The notes below the pieces were generated by a model, which saw nothing but the letters and a program-made list of their open reading frames with translations, ran no database searches and had not been told where the DNA came from. From assembly GCF_012926525.1 (NCBI RefSeq), contig NZ_JABBNI010000025.1, positions 1 through 64,000 of the forward strand: a stretch of DNA of 64,000 nt, given 5' to 3'. Shown in pieces: positions 8,981 through 18,199 of the stretch. This DNA is from Clostridium muellerianum. GTDB lineage: Bacteria > Bacillota > Clostridia > Clostridiales > Clostridiaceae. The stretch's first letter is position 1. Every line of letters begins with the position of its first letter. The position numbers and the translations under genes are program-made.

Positions 8981-9739
8981 CTATTTAAAGTACTCAGCTA
9001 ATCTTTCACATTCTATTGGTGAAAATAAAAACTTATTTTTGTATTCAGCTCTTAGTCTTGTAATTTCATTAACACCTTTTTCTTCAGAATTCACTGCTTC
9101 TTTCATATCTTTTATTATACATGACATAATCTTTACAAAAGTAGAACTTTCGCAAATTTGACTTATTCTAAGTTCTAACTCATCATATTTATATCCATCT
9201 GTTGGATTTGTATAAACATCTTCAAAATAACTTCCAACAATTTCGTTAAGTTCTCCTAAAAGGCAATCCTCACTTATTGAATACCAATCTATACTTTTTT
9301 CATGTATTTGAAAAAATAATGCACCAAAAGCATTGAGCAATAATATTGAATTAGTAGTATCGTGCCACTCATCTGAATACTTTTCCCAGAAATTTAGATT
9401 TTCCCCTGCTTCTATTTCCTCTCCTGTATTGAGAAATAAAGTAACAGCATCAATTCCACTGGAAAACACCTCAAAATTACTGATATCACACTTGTTCTCC
9501 AAATAATCCCATAACATATTTAGTGCATCCTTCATCAAAATGGACATTTCTTTTCCAACCTTCATCATTGTTTCACTATATGAATTAAACACTCTATTAA
9601 TAAAAAGAAGTTGTGCTAATATTTGTGTCTTATCTGAATATTTATTAAAAGTTTCTTGAGCATTCTCTGAAAAATCATAATACATCTGTTTTTTTTCGTT
9701 TTTCCCCAATGCAGCATAGTTTATTGTAAATAGATTCAT
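8981..9739 (-). CDS. Conserved protein of unknown function, copy 1
   Basis: 252 residues, soluble, mostly helical by composition, no signal peptide or membrane segment. I do not recognise the family with confidence. A nearly identical paralogue lies at 25267-26025. Both copies have the same promoter module upstream and the same downstream arm, so gene plus flanks was duplicated as one unit. Single genes of this kind in accessory arrays are often immunity or stress proteins, but nothing in the sequence proves this. GAGGAG lies 7 bases before the ATG. Confidence 0.7.
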   Translation of the reverse strand: MNLFTINYAALGKNEKKQMYYDFSENAQETFNKYSDKTQILAQLLFINRVFNSYSETMMKVGKEMSILMKDALNMLWDYLENKCDISNFEVFSSGIDAVTLFLNTGEEIEAGENLNFWEKYSDEWHDTTNSILLLNAFGALFFQIHEKSIDWYSISEDCLLGELNEIVGSYFEDVYTNPTDGYKYDELELRISQICESSTFVKIMSCIIKDMKEAVNSEEKGVNEITRLRAEYKNKFLFSPIECERLAEYFK

Positions 9740-9758
9740 TATTTAACTCCTCTCCACG

Positions 9759-9872
9759 ATAAATTACAATTTCATCTTTTACTAAATTATAACATAGTTT
9801 ACAAATATCAAACTTTACTTTATTGCAATAAAAAATAAAGTGTATCTATCTTAAATTCTCAATAGATACAAT
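9759..9872 (-). promoter_or_regulatory. Module D1: terminator plus extended -10 promoter
   Basis: On the minus strand a hairpin TGTATCTAT/ATAGATACA (9841-9870) with a T run is followed by TGTTATAAT (-10 at 9786-9791) and the leader arm AAATTGTAATTTAT. It drives the gene ending at 8981 and could end transcription of the MATE gene behind it. Confidence 0.7.
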
Positions 9873-9883
9873 ATTTATTGATG

Positions 9884-11245
9884 CTAGTTTGCTACTGCTT
9901 GATTCTTCTTTAGTTTATTATTAAAAATAATATATAGTATTACTCCAGTCAAAAATGTAATTATTTCTGTAATGGTCATGGACCATATAACACCATGCAA
10001 TCCAAAGAAATTATTCAATACTATTATGACAGGAATAAAAAGAATTCCCTGTGTAATTGACATAATTGTTGATGGTGTTCCTTGACCTGATGCTTGAAAA
10101 ATTCCTATAAATAATGTTGTAAATCCATTGAAAAATGCGGAAATAAGCATGGCAGCCATGATATAAACTCCAACACTTAATACTGCTGCATCATTAGAAA
10201 ACAGATGAATAATTACATTTCTAAAAATATAAACTAAAGTAACAACTCCGCCTGATAATCCCAAAATCCATAAAGCTGATTGTTTTATACTGTCCTTTAA
10301 TCTCTTAAAGTTTTCATTAGAAAAATTATATGCAATTAAAGGAATAATTCCTAGTGCAAGCCCCATTGCAAGAAATTCTGGTACTTGTACAATTCTCAAA
10401 GCAATCCCAAAACTAGCTACTACACTTTCTCCATATCTAATTGAATAATTATTCAAGAGAAGAGTTGTAATAATTAGAAAACCAGCTAGGAACAGTTCAG
10501 AAACCCCAATTTTGTATATCTCTATTTTATCTTTAAGAGAAATATTAAAATTCTTAATAAATCCTTTTAAATTCTCACTTTTCGTTTCCAAGTAATAAAC
10601 ATAGTAAATAGATGAAGCTATATTAGCTAAAATCATTGACAATGCTACTCCTACAACATTAAATTTAAATAATAGTATAAATAATGGGTCAAAAATAAGA
10701 CTAAAAATTGTACTTACAACCATTCCGAACATTGATTCTTTTGATGCTCCTTCTGCTCTCACAACCTGCTCCAATGCAAAGTTCATTACAATTGCAAAAC
10801 CACCAATAAACATAGTTAAAGAATAGCTTTTTGTATAATTAATAATAGCAGAAGTATCTGCCCCCATAATCTTAACAATAGGAGTAAGTGCTATTGTTAA
10901 GATTATTCCAAGCAAAACTCCTATGGTAATACTACTGTAAAAAGTATATCCTGCTACCTTCTTAGCTTTATCTATATTTTGTTTTGCAACAAGACGAGTT
11001 ATAAATGTTCCACCTCCAGCTCCTAACATATTTCCAAAAGCCATCAATATAGTGAAAATTGGTAGTCCTAAAGTAATGGCAGTTAACATATCTGTATTTT
11101 TTAATAGTCCAATAAAAAAAGCATTAATAACATTATATATTGTACCTACCGACATACCAATCATCATAGGAATAGACAAATGTGCAATTGCCTTAGTAAT
11201 TGGTGCATTTTCTAAATAATATTCGTTTGACAATTTTTGTTTCAT
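9884..11245 (-). CDS. MATE-family multidrug efflux transporter
   Basis: 453 residues from the ATG at 11245 (GGAGG 8 bases upstream). Twelve membrane helices in two repeats. N-terminal LSIPMMIGMSVGTIYNVINA and the segment EQVVRAEG are typical of the NorM/DinF group. MATE proteins export cationic drugs in exchange for sodium ions or protons. A MarR gene lies directly upstream on the same strand with a palindrome in the gap, so the pair forms a regulator-efflux unit. The substrate is unknown. Confidence 0.92.
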   Translation of the reverse strand: MKQKLSNEYYLENAPITKAIAHLSIPMMIGMSVGTIYNVINAFFIGLLKNTDMLTAITLGLPIFTILMAFGNMLGAGGGTFITRLVAKQNIDKAKKVAGYTFYSSITIGVLLGIILTIALTPIVKIMGADTSAIINYTKSYSLTMFIGGFAIVMNFALEQVVRAEGASKESMFGMVVSTIFSLIFDPLFILLFKFNVVGVALSMILANIASSIYYVYYLETKSENLKGFIKNFNISLKDKIEIYKIGVSELFLAGFLIITTLLLNNYSIRYGESVVASFGIALRIVQVPEFLAMGLALGIIPLIAYNFSNENFKRLKDSIKQSALWILGLSGGVVTLVYIFRNVIIHLFSNDAAVLSVGVYIMAAMLISAFFNGFTTLFIGIFQASGQGTPSTIMSITQGILFIPVIIVLNNFFGLHGVIWSMTITEIITFLTGVILYIIFNNKLKKNQAVAN

Positions 11246-11265
11246 AATTTCATCCTCCACAATAA

Positions 11266-11312
11266 GTATTCTTAGAATTCATATTCTTAGAGTTCTAAGT
11301 TTTTAGGTATAA
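11266..11312 (-). promoter_or_regulatory. Candidate MarR operator between marR-like and MATE genes
   Basis: Contains CTTAGAACTCTAAG, a near-perfect 14-bp palindrome, and an overlapping ATTCTTAGAATTC, just before the MATE ribosome site. A related half-site (TTCTTAGATTG and CAATTAGAA) lies upstream of the MarR gene at about 11785-11830. Confidence 0.5.
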
Positions 11313-11329
11313 GTTATTATATTAATAAC

Positions 11330-11767
11330 TTATAAATTTCTATCTACTTTCAATAGCAAAGCTAACAACGTCTCTTTTTCTTGTTCCGTCAAGCTTGCAA
11401 TAATATTTTCCTCTTCCTCAACCAATGATTTATTAAAATCTTCTATTAATTCAGCACCTTTAGGCAATACATATATATATTTTTGTCTTTCATTCTCTTT
11501 AGGAATTCTTCTTTCTATATATCCTTTTTTCTCTAACCCTTGAAGCATACTTGTAATGCTTGCTTCTGTACGTTGAAATGCTCGTGCCAAATCTTTTTGA
11601 ATAATACCACTGTCCTGATGTTCATAAATATAACCTATCATGCGTCCTTGTTGAGAATTTAATCCTAACTTTTTCACTTTTTCATCAGAACTGAGTTTCA
11701 TTTTTATGGCAATACTTCTTATTAATTGTGAATATGGTGTTTGTATAGAGTATCTAGAATTAGTCAT
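11330..11767 (-). CDS. MarR-family transcriptional regulator
   Basis: 145 residues, the normal length of the family. Winged helix at about 45-110 with QKDLARAFQRTEASITSMLQ as recognition part and the wing RRIPKENERQKYIYVL. It stands just upstream of the MATE efflux gene and probably represses both by binding the palindromes near 11.27 and 11.8 kb until a ligand, perhaps an efflux substrate, is present. The ribosome site CGGGAGG precedes the ATG. Confidence 0.9.
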   Translation of the reverse strand: MTNSRYSIQTPYSQLIRSIAIKMKLSSDEKVKKLGLNSQQGRMIGYIYEHQDSGIIQKDLARAFQRTEASITSMLQGLEKKGYIERRIPKENERQKYIYVLPKGAELIEDFNKSLVEEEENIIASLTEQEKETLLALLLKVDRNL

Positions 11768-11869
11768 TCAAATTCCTCCCGAAATTTTCTTAGATTGCTA
11801 ACTATTTATAGTTTAACAATTAGAATTCAAAGTGTCAATATTTATTTTATATTTATAATGTTTCTTTCA

Positions 11870-12215
11870 TTAATATTCAAGCGGTACATGACCCGTTCCC
11901 ATTAAAATTAACACTTTTTTATGTCCAATAACGTTTTTTAATATATTTTCATTTATATAGTTATCCCTTATAGAATTAGTTGAATTAGGCTTATTTTTGT
12001 CATCTGGGATACCCCAATCAACACCTTTTACTGGAATACCAAGTTTATTTGCTATCAAATGGCAATAAAGCATTTCAGTAGGACCATCTGCAAAATTGCC
12101 ATTATCCAGTTGTTCAGGTCTACTTTCAATTAAAAGAACATCAGGTTTTAAATTTTCAATAAAAGTTTTATTTTCATTAAAATACTTTTTAGAAGCAAGC
12201 TCCTTTAAAACAACT
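11870..12215 (-). pseudogene. C-terminal fragment of a DUF5694-like protein
   Basis: One open frame of about 115 codons ends GHKKVLILMGTGHVPLEY. It contains KPDVLLIESRPEQL and GIPVKGVDWG, as in uncharacterised proteins that look like TraB/DUF5694 hydrolase folds. The 5' end has no start or ribosome site and is joined directly to the HxlR remnant, so the front of the gene was lost in a rearrangement next to a cassette-boundary repeat. Confidence 0.6.
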
Positions 12216-12221
12216 AATCAT

Positions 12222-12270
12222 GTCGTGCACTAACTCTAATGGGCAAGTGTACTTTTTTTCTTATTTTCAT
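12222..12270 (-). pseudogene. HxlR-family N-terminal remnant, second copy
   Basis: From an ATG at 12270 the minus strand matches the first 15-18 codons of the intact HxlR gene, with one extra A that shifts the frame, and then passes into the DUF5694-like fragment. It follows repeat A2. Confidence 0.65.
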
Positions 12271-12284
12271 CTTATGTTCTAAAA

Positions 12285-12327
12285 ATAAATTGCTATTTTC
12301 ATTACTCAAACTTAAATTGGAATTTGT
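12285..12327. repeat. Cassette-boundary repeat A2 (43 bp)
   Basis: Left arm ATAAATTGCTATTT, right arm AAATTGGAATTTGT, same length as A1. The stop codon of the HD gene begins on the next base (12328). Confidence 0.8.
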
Positions 12328-12957
12328 CTATTTTACTGGTGGTTTCCATAGTGGTACATCTATAAATGTGCTCTCTTTTATATTTGGAAGAATATCATAT
12401 ATAGAACAATTCATTTGTTGCTCAAAATACTCTTTCATTTCAAATGTTGCATTCCAACGCTCCACGGTAAATGGAAATGTTCCATAACGTCTTGTTGTAT
12501 TAACAAACCGCTTTTCTAACATACAAAAACCTTGAGCATCTGCAAGTGCATCACAAACAATCAACAGTCTATCATAGTCATCATAAATTATGTCATTAAG
12601 ATACTTCCTAACAAATTCGCTTTCTTCATCACTCATATCATTTTTCCCTATTTCTTTGTCAAAGTCAGGTACTGGGAATGAATGTGTCAAGCAAATTCTA
12701 CTTACTTCATCCCACCCTTTTTCCTTCATAAATTTATATCCATCAATACCATGTCTTCTAGCACTTACTCCATATCTTCTACCTATATCATGAAGAAGTC
12801 CTAACACATATGCTTTGACTGGGTTAATATTACTACATTTTTCTGCAATAATTTGAGCCGCTAATCCTACATTGATAGAATGTTCTGTCCACGGTCCTTG
12901 GTTTAATTGTCCTGCTATTTCTAATTCTTTTTCAGCCATTTCTTTATTTGGAAACAT
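12328..12957 (-). CDS. HD-domain phosphohydrolase
   Basis: 209 residues. The metal motif is visible as H (TEHSINVG), then LLHDIGRRYG for the HD pair, and a later H-containing stretch CLTHSFPVPDF. This fits the HDIG/YedJ-like hydrolases, which act on nucleotides or other phosphoesters. The substrate is unknown. AGGAGG lies 5 bases before the ATG. Upstream of it lies a left arm (about 13036-13051) and downstream a full boundary repeat, so it looks like a single-gene cassette. Confidence 0.82.
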   Translation of the reverse strand: MFPNKEMAEKELEIAGQLNQGPWTEHSINVGLAAQIIAEKCSNINPVKAYVLGLLHDIGRRYGVSARRHGIDGYKFMKEKGWDEVSRICLTHSFPVPDFDKEIGKNDMSDEESEFVRKYLNDIIYDDYDRLLIVCDALADAQGFCMLEKRFVNTTRRYGTFPFTVERWNATFEMKEYFEQQMNCSIYDILPNIKESTFIDVPLWKPPVK

Positions 12958-13084
12958 ATTATCCTCCTATATGTATAATGCAAATTCTAGCTTGTTACCT
13001 TGTTCCATAGTTAGTTAAATCGCTGTTAAGTTGCTCTACAAATTACTATTTATCTTTATATATAGATATTAAAAATTATCGTTC

Positions 13085-13738
13085 TTAATATAATTTAGGC
13101 AAATATCCCATTTCAACCATTGCATTGATGTATGTTACGAAATGTTGATTATGTTTTTTAATATCATTCTCACTTATACCAATAAAAATTATTACTTGAT
13201 ACATAAGATTACATTCAACACAGGTAAAATAGTACTCCTCCGTAGTTTCCTCAAAGAAGAAACATATATCACTCCCTTGATAAGGATCATCGTAAAAAAC
13301 TTTATTACGTTCTGTATGAGGTAAATAGTATCCATGAATATTAAGCCCAAATTGTTGAGGATGAGCGCACTGAGCCTCAAGAAACAAATCACTTTTTTCT
13401 TTATGCCATTTTGTTATTTCTTCGTCTGTCATATCAGAAAATCTTGGTGCTTTATGCTCCTTATCTTTAAAATGTCTCATAATCACATCTGCTTTAAAAA
13501 GGCTCAAACGATCATCATTTAAGGCTAGAGGTAAAGCATCACATTGTTTAAAAAAATACTGTTCTATTTCCTTAAATTTATGGGGATGAGTACGTACAGT
13601 CACTAACTTAGCATATTCTTTCAGCAACTGATGGAGTCTTTCATCTGTTTTAGCATCTGATATTTTTACTACTTTGCTAGTAATACTTATAAAATTATTA
13701 TTATTTATATTGTCATCTTTATTTCTCTCAAAAGACAT
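13085..13738 (-). CDS. Hypothetical protein of 217 residues
   Basis: No family recognised. The first 20 residues are polar and asparagine-rich (DDNINNNN). The rest is soluble with clustered aromatic and histidine residues and a possible Cys pair in CVECNLMYQ. There is a normal ribosome site (GGAGG, 7 bases before the ATG). It stands alone between an HD cassette and decayed sequence. Confidence 0.6.
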   Translation of the reverse strand: MSFERNKDDNINNNNFISITSKVVKISDAKTDERLHQLLKEYAKLVTVRTHPHKFKEIEQYFFKQCDALPLALNDDRLSLFKADVIMRHFKDKEHKAPRFSDMTDEEITKWHKEKSDLFLEAQCAHPQQFGLNIHGYYLPHTERNKVFYDDPYQGSDICFFFEETTEEYYFTCVECNLMYQVIIFIGISENDIKKHNQHFVTYINAMVEMGYLPKLY

Positions 13739-13902
13739 TAATATTCCTCCAATTGCATAAAAATTAAATCAATAAACTTTATTAAATTTTATTTTATAAT
13801 TTTCACTAAGGTTTATAAAGATTATATCATATTTGTAATATTGTTACATATCAAGCCAAACCTCAGTAAATTTAAAATAGATACAACTAGTTTTTGGTAA
13901 TA

Positions 13903-13995
13903 CCACGAAAAAACACTGTAAAATTTTTAAATAATACAGTGTTTTTATGAATCATTCATTTTTTCAATTATTTCGCTAAATAAGAATATACAAAA
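13903..13995 (-). repeat. Type B repeat, copy 2
   Basis: AACACTGTA/TACAGTGTT hairpin followed by the conserved TTCATTTTTTCAATTATTTC and a GCTAAATAAGAATA end. One stem pair differs on both sides from other copies (GTA/TAC for GCA/TGC), which supports the hairpin. Confidence 0.6.
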
Positions 13996-14032
13996 CTAAA
14001 ATGTTGAATTATTCTAAATAGTTTAGTATCAA

Positions 14033-14165
14033 TTACAAATTACAATCACTATCTTTTAGAAACGGTGCGTCGATATCGTGTTGTGCCAATATAGGCTTAT
14101 CTGTAGGAAAAGTGATATATAAATCTGGGTCATTCCACATTATAAATACTATACATAAATTTACA
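14033..14165 (-). pseudogene. C-terminal remnant of a dTDP-4-dehydrorhamnose 3,5-epimerase (RfbC-like)
   Basis: The minus strand reads WNDPDLYITFP, then DKPILAQHDIDAPFLKDSD and a stop, the characteristic tail of RfbC epimerases (WNDP, then KPILS..D). Nothing of the catalytic part is present and there is no start. It is a dead fragment between a type B repeat and the following gene. Confidence 0.6.
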
Positions 14166-14225
14166 ACTGTTATTTATTTCATGTAAAAACTATAGTAGTA
14201 AGTTTTACTTTTCCAATTAAATAAC

Positions 14226-14549
14226 TTAAATATTCAATACTTTGGTAATACTTTTTATTGAACTAATAAGTGGTATCAATAAAATTAATCCGCTTATTAT
14301 CACTGCACTTATCGGCAAACCTTTCTTATATCCTTTTCGCGTAAGTGCAACAATACCAAGAACCAAACTGACCAAAGATATAGCAAATATTAAATTCATA
14401 ATAAAATATGAAATTGCTGCTCCTTTGTTAAATCCTGAAACTATAGGCGTAGAAAAATCTAGAATGGCCTGTATAACAGCATATATAATAGGGATAAATG
14501 CTAGAAAAAAAGATATAATTCCAATCTTTGATTGTTTCGATTTATACAT
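14226..14549 (-). CDS. Small membrane protein, DUF4190-like
   Basis: 107 residues from the ATG at 14549 (AAGGAGG 5 bases upstream; earlier in-frame ATGs lack a ribosome site). After a short basic N-terminus (MYKSKQSK) there are three hydrophobic segments, with GIVALTRKGYKKGLPISA between the second and third. This layout is typical of the DUF4190 family of unknown function. Confidence 0.65.
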   Translation of the reverse strand: MYKSKQSKIGIISFFLAFIPIIYAVIQAILDFSTPIVSGFNKGAAISYFIMNLIFAISLVSLVLGIVALTRKGYKKGLPISAVIISGLILLIPLISSIKSITKVLNI

Positions 14550-14594
14550 AATTTCCTCCTTGTATAAAAATTTCATTTTGCTATTTAGTCCCAA

Positions 14595-15050
14595 ATACTT
14601 ACATTATATCATTTTAAAACCATTTACTCCATATAACTTGTAAATATTAAACTTTTTATACCACTTTTTAACACCGTATTATTTAATTTTCAACGATTCA
14701 TGATTTGCCTAACAGCCGCCAATAAAAATGGGTATGAGATTTGACATGGTACGCCTACTGCTTATTCTATTTTCGTAGCAAAGATCATCATTGGGATTTT
14801 AAAATTTTGATAATTACATCACATTTTTTCAGAAAGAGTATATATCGTAAATTTAAAATAGATACAAATAGTCTTTGTAATGCGACGTAAAAACACTGCA
14901 AAATCCAGCTTTGAATAATGCAGTGTTTAAGTAAATTGTTCGTTTTTCTAGTCATTATGTTAAATTAAGAAGAAATTGATGCAATTGAAAATCAAATCTT
15001 TTAACTTGTAGAAAATACTAATACGATTGGGCATGGATTATAAAATTAAA
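14595..15050. other. Noncoding stretch with repeat pieces
   Basis: No gene is seen. About 14814-14868 is a segment starting TTTTTTCAGAAAGAGTATAT that recurs almost unchanged at about 47095-47148; in both places it leads into a type B repeat (here 14880-14975, with TGCGACGTAAAAACACTGCA). The first part, 14690-14780, has CAGCCGCC but no open frame. Confidence 0.5.
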
Positions 15051-15620
15051 CTATGATATATGCTCATTTTCATAGTAATCTTTTCTAAGCAACGCATACC
15101 ATGACTCGTCACATATTCCCTGATTATTTATACCAGCTTCCCTTAGTGTGCCCTCATACTTCAAACCACACTTTTCCATTACTTTGCCAGAGTAAGGATT
15201 ACGTGGATCATGTCTAGCTTCTATACGGTTAACCCTTACTTCATCCATTAAATATTTTATTATTGCAGAAAAAGCCTCAGAGGTTATCCCTTTATTCCAC
15301 CAGGACTTACCTATACAATAATAAACATGAACAGATTCTACATTCTCGTTGTACCTAGTCACTCCAATTTGACCAATAACTTGATGAATTTCTTTAAGTT
15401 CAATTCCCCAGACATAAGTACTCACTTTTTCATATTCATCGATAAGTGACTTAATATGTTTTATTGAATCATCTATCTCTTTATGCGCAGACCACATAAA
15501 ATACTTTGTAACATCTTCATCACTTGTCCAGTTATTAAACATATCTTGAGCATCACTAATTTCAAATCGACGTAATATCAGTCGTTCCGTTTCTATAGTT
15601 TGTGTTCCCAAGTGGTTCAT
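15051..15620 (-). CDS. GNAT acetyltransferase, RimJ/RimL type
   Basis: 189 residues from the ATG at 15620, which has a GGGGGG ribosome site 6 bases upstream. Starts with TIETERLILRRF, the classic RimJ-type N-terminus, and has the acetyl-CoA region around SWWNKGITSEAFSAIIKYL and NRIEARHDPRNPYSGKVMEK. The acceptor cannot be predicted; relatives acetylate protein N-termini, antibiotics or polyamines. It has a type C repeat upstream and a type B repeat downstream. Confidence 0.88.
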   Translation of the reverse strand: MNHLGTQTIETERLILRRFEISDAQDMFNNWTSDEDVTKYFMWSAHKEIDDSIKHIKSLIDEYEKVSTYVWGIELKEIHQVIGQIGVTRYNENVESVHVYYCIGKSWWNKGITSEAFSAIIKYLMDEVRVNRIEARHDPRNPYSGKVMEKCGLKYEGTLREAGINNQGICDESWYALLRKDYYENEHIS

Positions 15621-15656
15621 TAACATTCCCCCCCCAAATATAAATTTACTCACTTT

Positions 15657-15810
15657 TTTACGACTGTGATTTAATTAATATCAAAATTATACCACGTTTT
15701 CCACATATTTTTATGAATATATAGAATATAAGCATTTTTAGCACTGCATTATTACATTTTCAAAGAGCATCGTTCGTACTTTCTTCTTCACCACCTACGT
15801 CGCATAATCT
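15657..15810 (-). repeat. Type C repeat, copy 2
   Basis: Runs from CGACTGTGATTTAATTAATA to TACGTCGCATAATC. On the minus strand it carries GGTATAATTTT as likely -10 of the acetyltransferase gene, so it acts as promoter. Confidence 0.6.
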
Positions 15811-15870
15811 TCAAATAAAATGTATATATCACGTCTTAAAGATATATATACATTTTATTTGAAATGCGGC
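15795..15870. repeat. Palindrome joining a type C and a type B repeat
   Basis: TTCAAATAAAATGTATATAT and its complement ATATATACATTTTATTTGAA flank a short loop, inside outer TACGTCGCAT/ATGCGGCG arms. The whole piece can fold into one long hairpin. Confidence 0.65.
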
Positions 15871-15958
15871 GCAAAAACACCACATAATTTAACTTTGAAT
15901 AATGCAGTGTTTTTGCAAATTGTTCATTTTTTGAGTTGTTGCGTCAAATATGAAGATT
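15862..15958 (-). repeat. Type B repeat, copy 4
   Basis: ATGCGGCGCAAAAACACC, then AATAATGCAGTGTTTTTGC and GTTGTTGCGTCAAATA. It lies just behind the acetyltransferase gene ending at 15964 and probably ends its transcript. Confidence 0.6.
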
Positions 15959-15963
15959 CTAAA

Positions 15964-16389
15964 CTATATTCTTTTTTTCATAAAGTATCTTTTATGTCCA
16001 TGTGGACACTCATATAATATTCCAAAAATATCATATCCATGCTTGATATAAAAATTCTTTGCTTGAAAATCAAATGTATCTAAATGAATTAGATAACACC
16101 CTTTATCTTTAGCAACTTTTTCTACTTCACTTAAAAGCTTTGAACCAAGCCCATCTTTTCTATGATTTTCTTTAACCAACAAAACATCTATATATAAACA
16201 ATTCCAACAGTACATTTTGCTATTTATCCCTGCAATAATATCTCCATTTGCATCTACAATAGCCCTATTTATCCATATAAAGGAAGCTTCTTGGGTGAGT
16301 GGAACTTTAGATAAGTTATACTTGACTATGCCATCAACAATTAATTCTGCTTCCTCTCTATTACTTTCCTTTATAGTATAATCATACAT
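15964..16389 (-). CDS. GNAT-family N-acetyltransferase
   Basis: 141 residues. The acetyl-CoA binding segment is NHRKDGLGSKLLSEVEKVAK (about 80-99, Q/RxxGxG/A type), followed by beta strand CYLIHLDTFDFQAKNFYIKHGY typical of GNAT motif B. GGAGG lies 7 bases before the ATG. The acceptor is unknown. It forms a single-gene unit between repeats. Confidence 0.85.
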   Translation of the reverse strand: MYDYTIKESNREEAELIVDGIVKYNLSKVPLTQEASFIWINRAIVDANGDIIAGINSKMYCWNCLYIDVLLVKENHRKDGLGSKLLSEVEKVAKDKGCYLIHLDTFDFQAKNFYIKHGYDIFGILYECPHGHKRYFMKKRI

Positions 16390-16595
16390 ACTTATTCCTC
16401 CCGAATTTTGCTAATTAATAAATAAATTTGTGATTGTATTTTTCACTTCATAATAAGTAATATTAAATGATTTTCCATTTTTGAGGTAGTACCACAAGGA
16501 TAAAAATATAATAAACAGGTGGATTACAAAACGTCAAAAAACTAGCCTTACACAGATTTAAGCAACATTTATTAAGTCGCAATTAATAACCAATT

Positions 16596-16673
16596 ATGGG
16601 AACCCAAGCAGTTTCAAGAGGAGCATATTCAATAAAAACCGTAGTTCTTTCATTTAGTATTATAGAACATTGA
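16596..16673 (+). pseudogene. Possible IclR-family N-terminal remnant
   Basis: A 25-codon frame from ATG at 16596 starts MGTQAVSRGAYSIKTVV, which resembles the first helix of IclR regulators (GTQAVxRAxxIL). It stops at once and has no HTH. The assignment rests on one short match. Confidence 0.35.
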
Positions 16674-16753
16674 GTAAATATTACATTTACTGTTTTAAAA
16701 AAACTTTCATCCTTTTACATAAACTAAAAAAAGAGATTATGAGCAAAAATAAT

Positions 16754-16777
16754 ACTGACGAGAATTACCTCATCAGT
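16754..16777 (-). terminator. Terminator of the Rpn-family gene
   Basis: ACTGACGAG pairs with CTCATCAGT, and on the minus strand TATTATTTTT follows. It lies 23 bases behind the stop of the nuclease gene. Confidence 0.65.
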
Positions 16778-16799
16778 AAATTTTATCATGCAAAATTTT

Positions 16800-17612
16800 T
16801 TAATTATTAATTTTAGGTGTATTGTTTTTCACTACATCCCTTACATATTCAAGATCAAATTCATTTATTTCTGCAATATATTCTATAGAAAGTCCTTTAC
16901 TGTATTGTTTCAATATAAGTTGTTTTATTGCTTCTTCTCTTCCTTCTTCAATTTTTTCCCTATCTCTTTCCAATAAAGTCATGAATTCCACCTCCACTGA
17001 AATATCATTTTTAACTTTCTGTACTCTTTTATGTATACTTTTAACAAGATTTCCTTTAGACTTATTTACTGTATCATCCGTTGAATTTTCTACATATTTA
17101 AGAAATTCTAATAATTCTTCACTTAAATCATTCATGATTCCTTTTGTATTTAATATTATTTTTTGTGCTTCATCCTTTAACATTATACTATTATCTTCTA
17201 AGCATATATTTTCAAAAGTATATTTATGGCGTCCTTTATTAAACAAATCAAATGTGCAAATAAATATTATATAACTTTTTGTAAGCTTCCTATAATCTTC
17301 GCCTTTGCTTATTAAATCTAAATCTATGCTTCCTTGATAATATCTTAGTCTTTTAGGTAAATTTTTATGCTTTCCTCGCTGCATTTCTACATTATAGATT
17401 GTATTATTTTCATCTTTAACGTAAACATCAAGCCTGATGCCTTTGCTTTCAAGCAATAAATCTATGGTTTTCTGCTCCTCTATCATTTCAACTTTTTCTA
17501 TATCAATTTCTAAAATCTTTTCCAATAATTCTTTACAAATCTGTTTATCACTCATAACTTTTGCAAACAAAAAATCATCTTCAAGATTTAATTCTTTTAG
17601 AGTTTTATTCAT
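16800..17612 (-). CDS. Rpn-family PD-(D/E)XK nuclease / transposase-like protein
   Basis: 270 residues from the ATG at 17612, where NKTLKELNLEDDFLFAKVM begins, the usual start of the family. The PD-(D/E)XK core shows as GIRLDVYVKDENNTIYNVEMQ (D then ExQ). RpnA-type proteins are DNA endonucleases that promote RecA-independent recombination and often occur in many copies. The C-terminus (GREEAIKQLILKQYSKGLS) is the usual charged linker and small helical tail. Promoter module D2 lies upstream and a terminator follows. Confidence 0.85.
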   Translation of the reverse strand: MNKTLKELNLEDDFLFAKVMSDKQICKELLEKILEIDIEKVEMIEEQKTIDLLLESKGIRLDVYVKDENNTIYNVEMQRGKHKNLPKRLRYYQGSIDLDLISKGEDYRKLTKSYIIFICTFDLFNKGRHKYTFENICLEDNSIMLKDEAQKIILNTKGIMNDLSEELLEFLKYVENSTDDTVNKSKGNLVKSIHKRVQKVKNDISVEVEFMTLLERDREKIEEGREEAIKQLILKQYSKGLSIEYIAEINEFDLEYVRDVVKNNTPKINN

Positions 17613-17727
17613 TAATATTAACCTTACCTTATTTTTATCTTTTGTATTTATTATTATCAATATTATAGCTAATTAAACATTATGTTTCAATATACTCAAA
17701 TATAATTTATATCCTATTCATTTTTTA

Positions 17728-17844
17728 ATAAATTACTACTTATCTTTTACTAAATTATAACATAGTTTACAAATATCAAACTTTATCTTATTGCAATAAA
17801 AAATAAAGTGTACCCATCTTAAATTCTCAATAGATACACTTTAT
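17728..17844 (-). promoter_or_regulatory. Module D2: terminator plus extended -10 promoter
   Basis: ATAAAGTGTA (17803-17812) pairs with TACACTTTAT (17835-17844); on the minus strand a T run follows, then TGTTATAAT (-10 at 17754-17759) and the arm AAGTAGTAATTTAT. It drives the Rpn gene. Confidence 0.7.
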
Positions 17845-17847
17845 GTT

Positions 17848-18199
17848 TCAACTGCGATTTAATTATTATAAAAATTATACCATAATATCCATATATTCCC
17901 ATAGTTTTACAGGAAGCATAGAAATTTTAACACTGCACTATTCCATTTTCAAAAAACATTTAAGTCGCATTTTTTATTATGCCTAATATGAAGATTAAAT
18001 TTTATAAGTTAGTAGTACATTCAATACTTAATGATTGCTTTTTAATCAATTATTACTTTTGCTTTGGAAAGATTATCAGCTGTAAAGCTTCTTGTTCTAT
18101 GATAAAGCCTATAACTTATATCTATAAATCCATATTTGCAAGCTTGGAATTTGTTGCTTAGTCATTATATTCATTTGCTATAATTTTTTTAGTCTCCTA
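17848..18199. other. Type C repeat and decayed sequence
   Basis: 17848-17985 is a type C repeat fused, with a deletion, to the end of a type B repeat (AAGTCGCATTTTTTATTATG). 17990-18165 has a short protein-like minus-strand frame (GFIDISYRLYHRTRSFTADN) without start; I cannot identify it. Confidence 0.45.

Noticed and set aside
8981-9739. Naming the 252-residue protein as an Imm5-type immunity protein
   Set aside because: The general look is suggestive, but I cannot point to diagnostic residues, so it stays unknown.
16822-17676. Plus-strand frames opposite the Rpn gene
   Set aside because: They are antisense shadows rich in Ser, Phe and Ile, without starts or ribosome sites.
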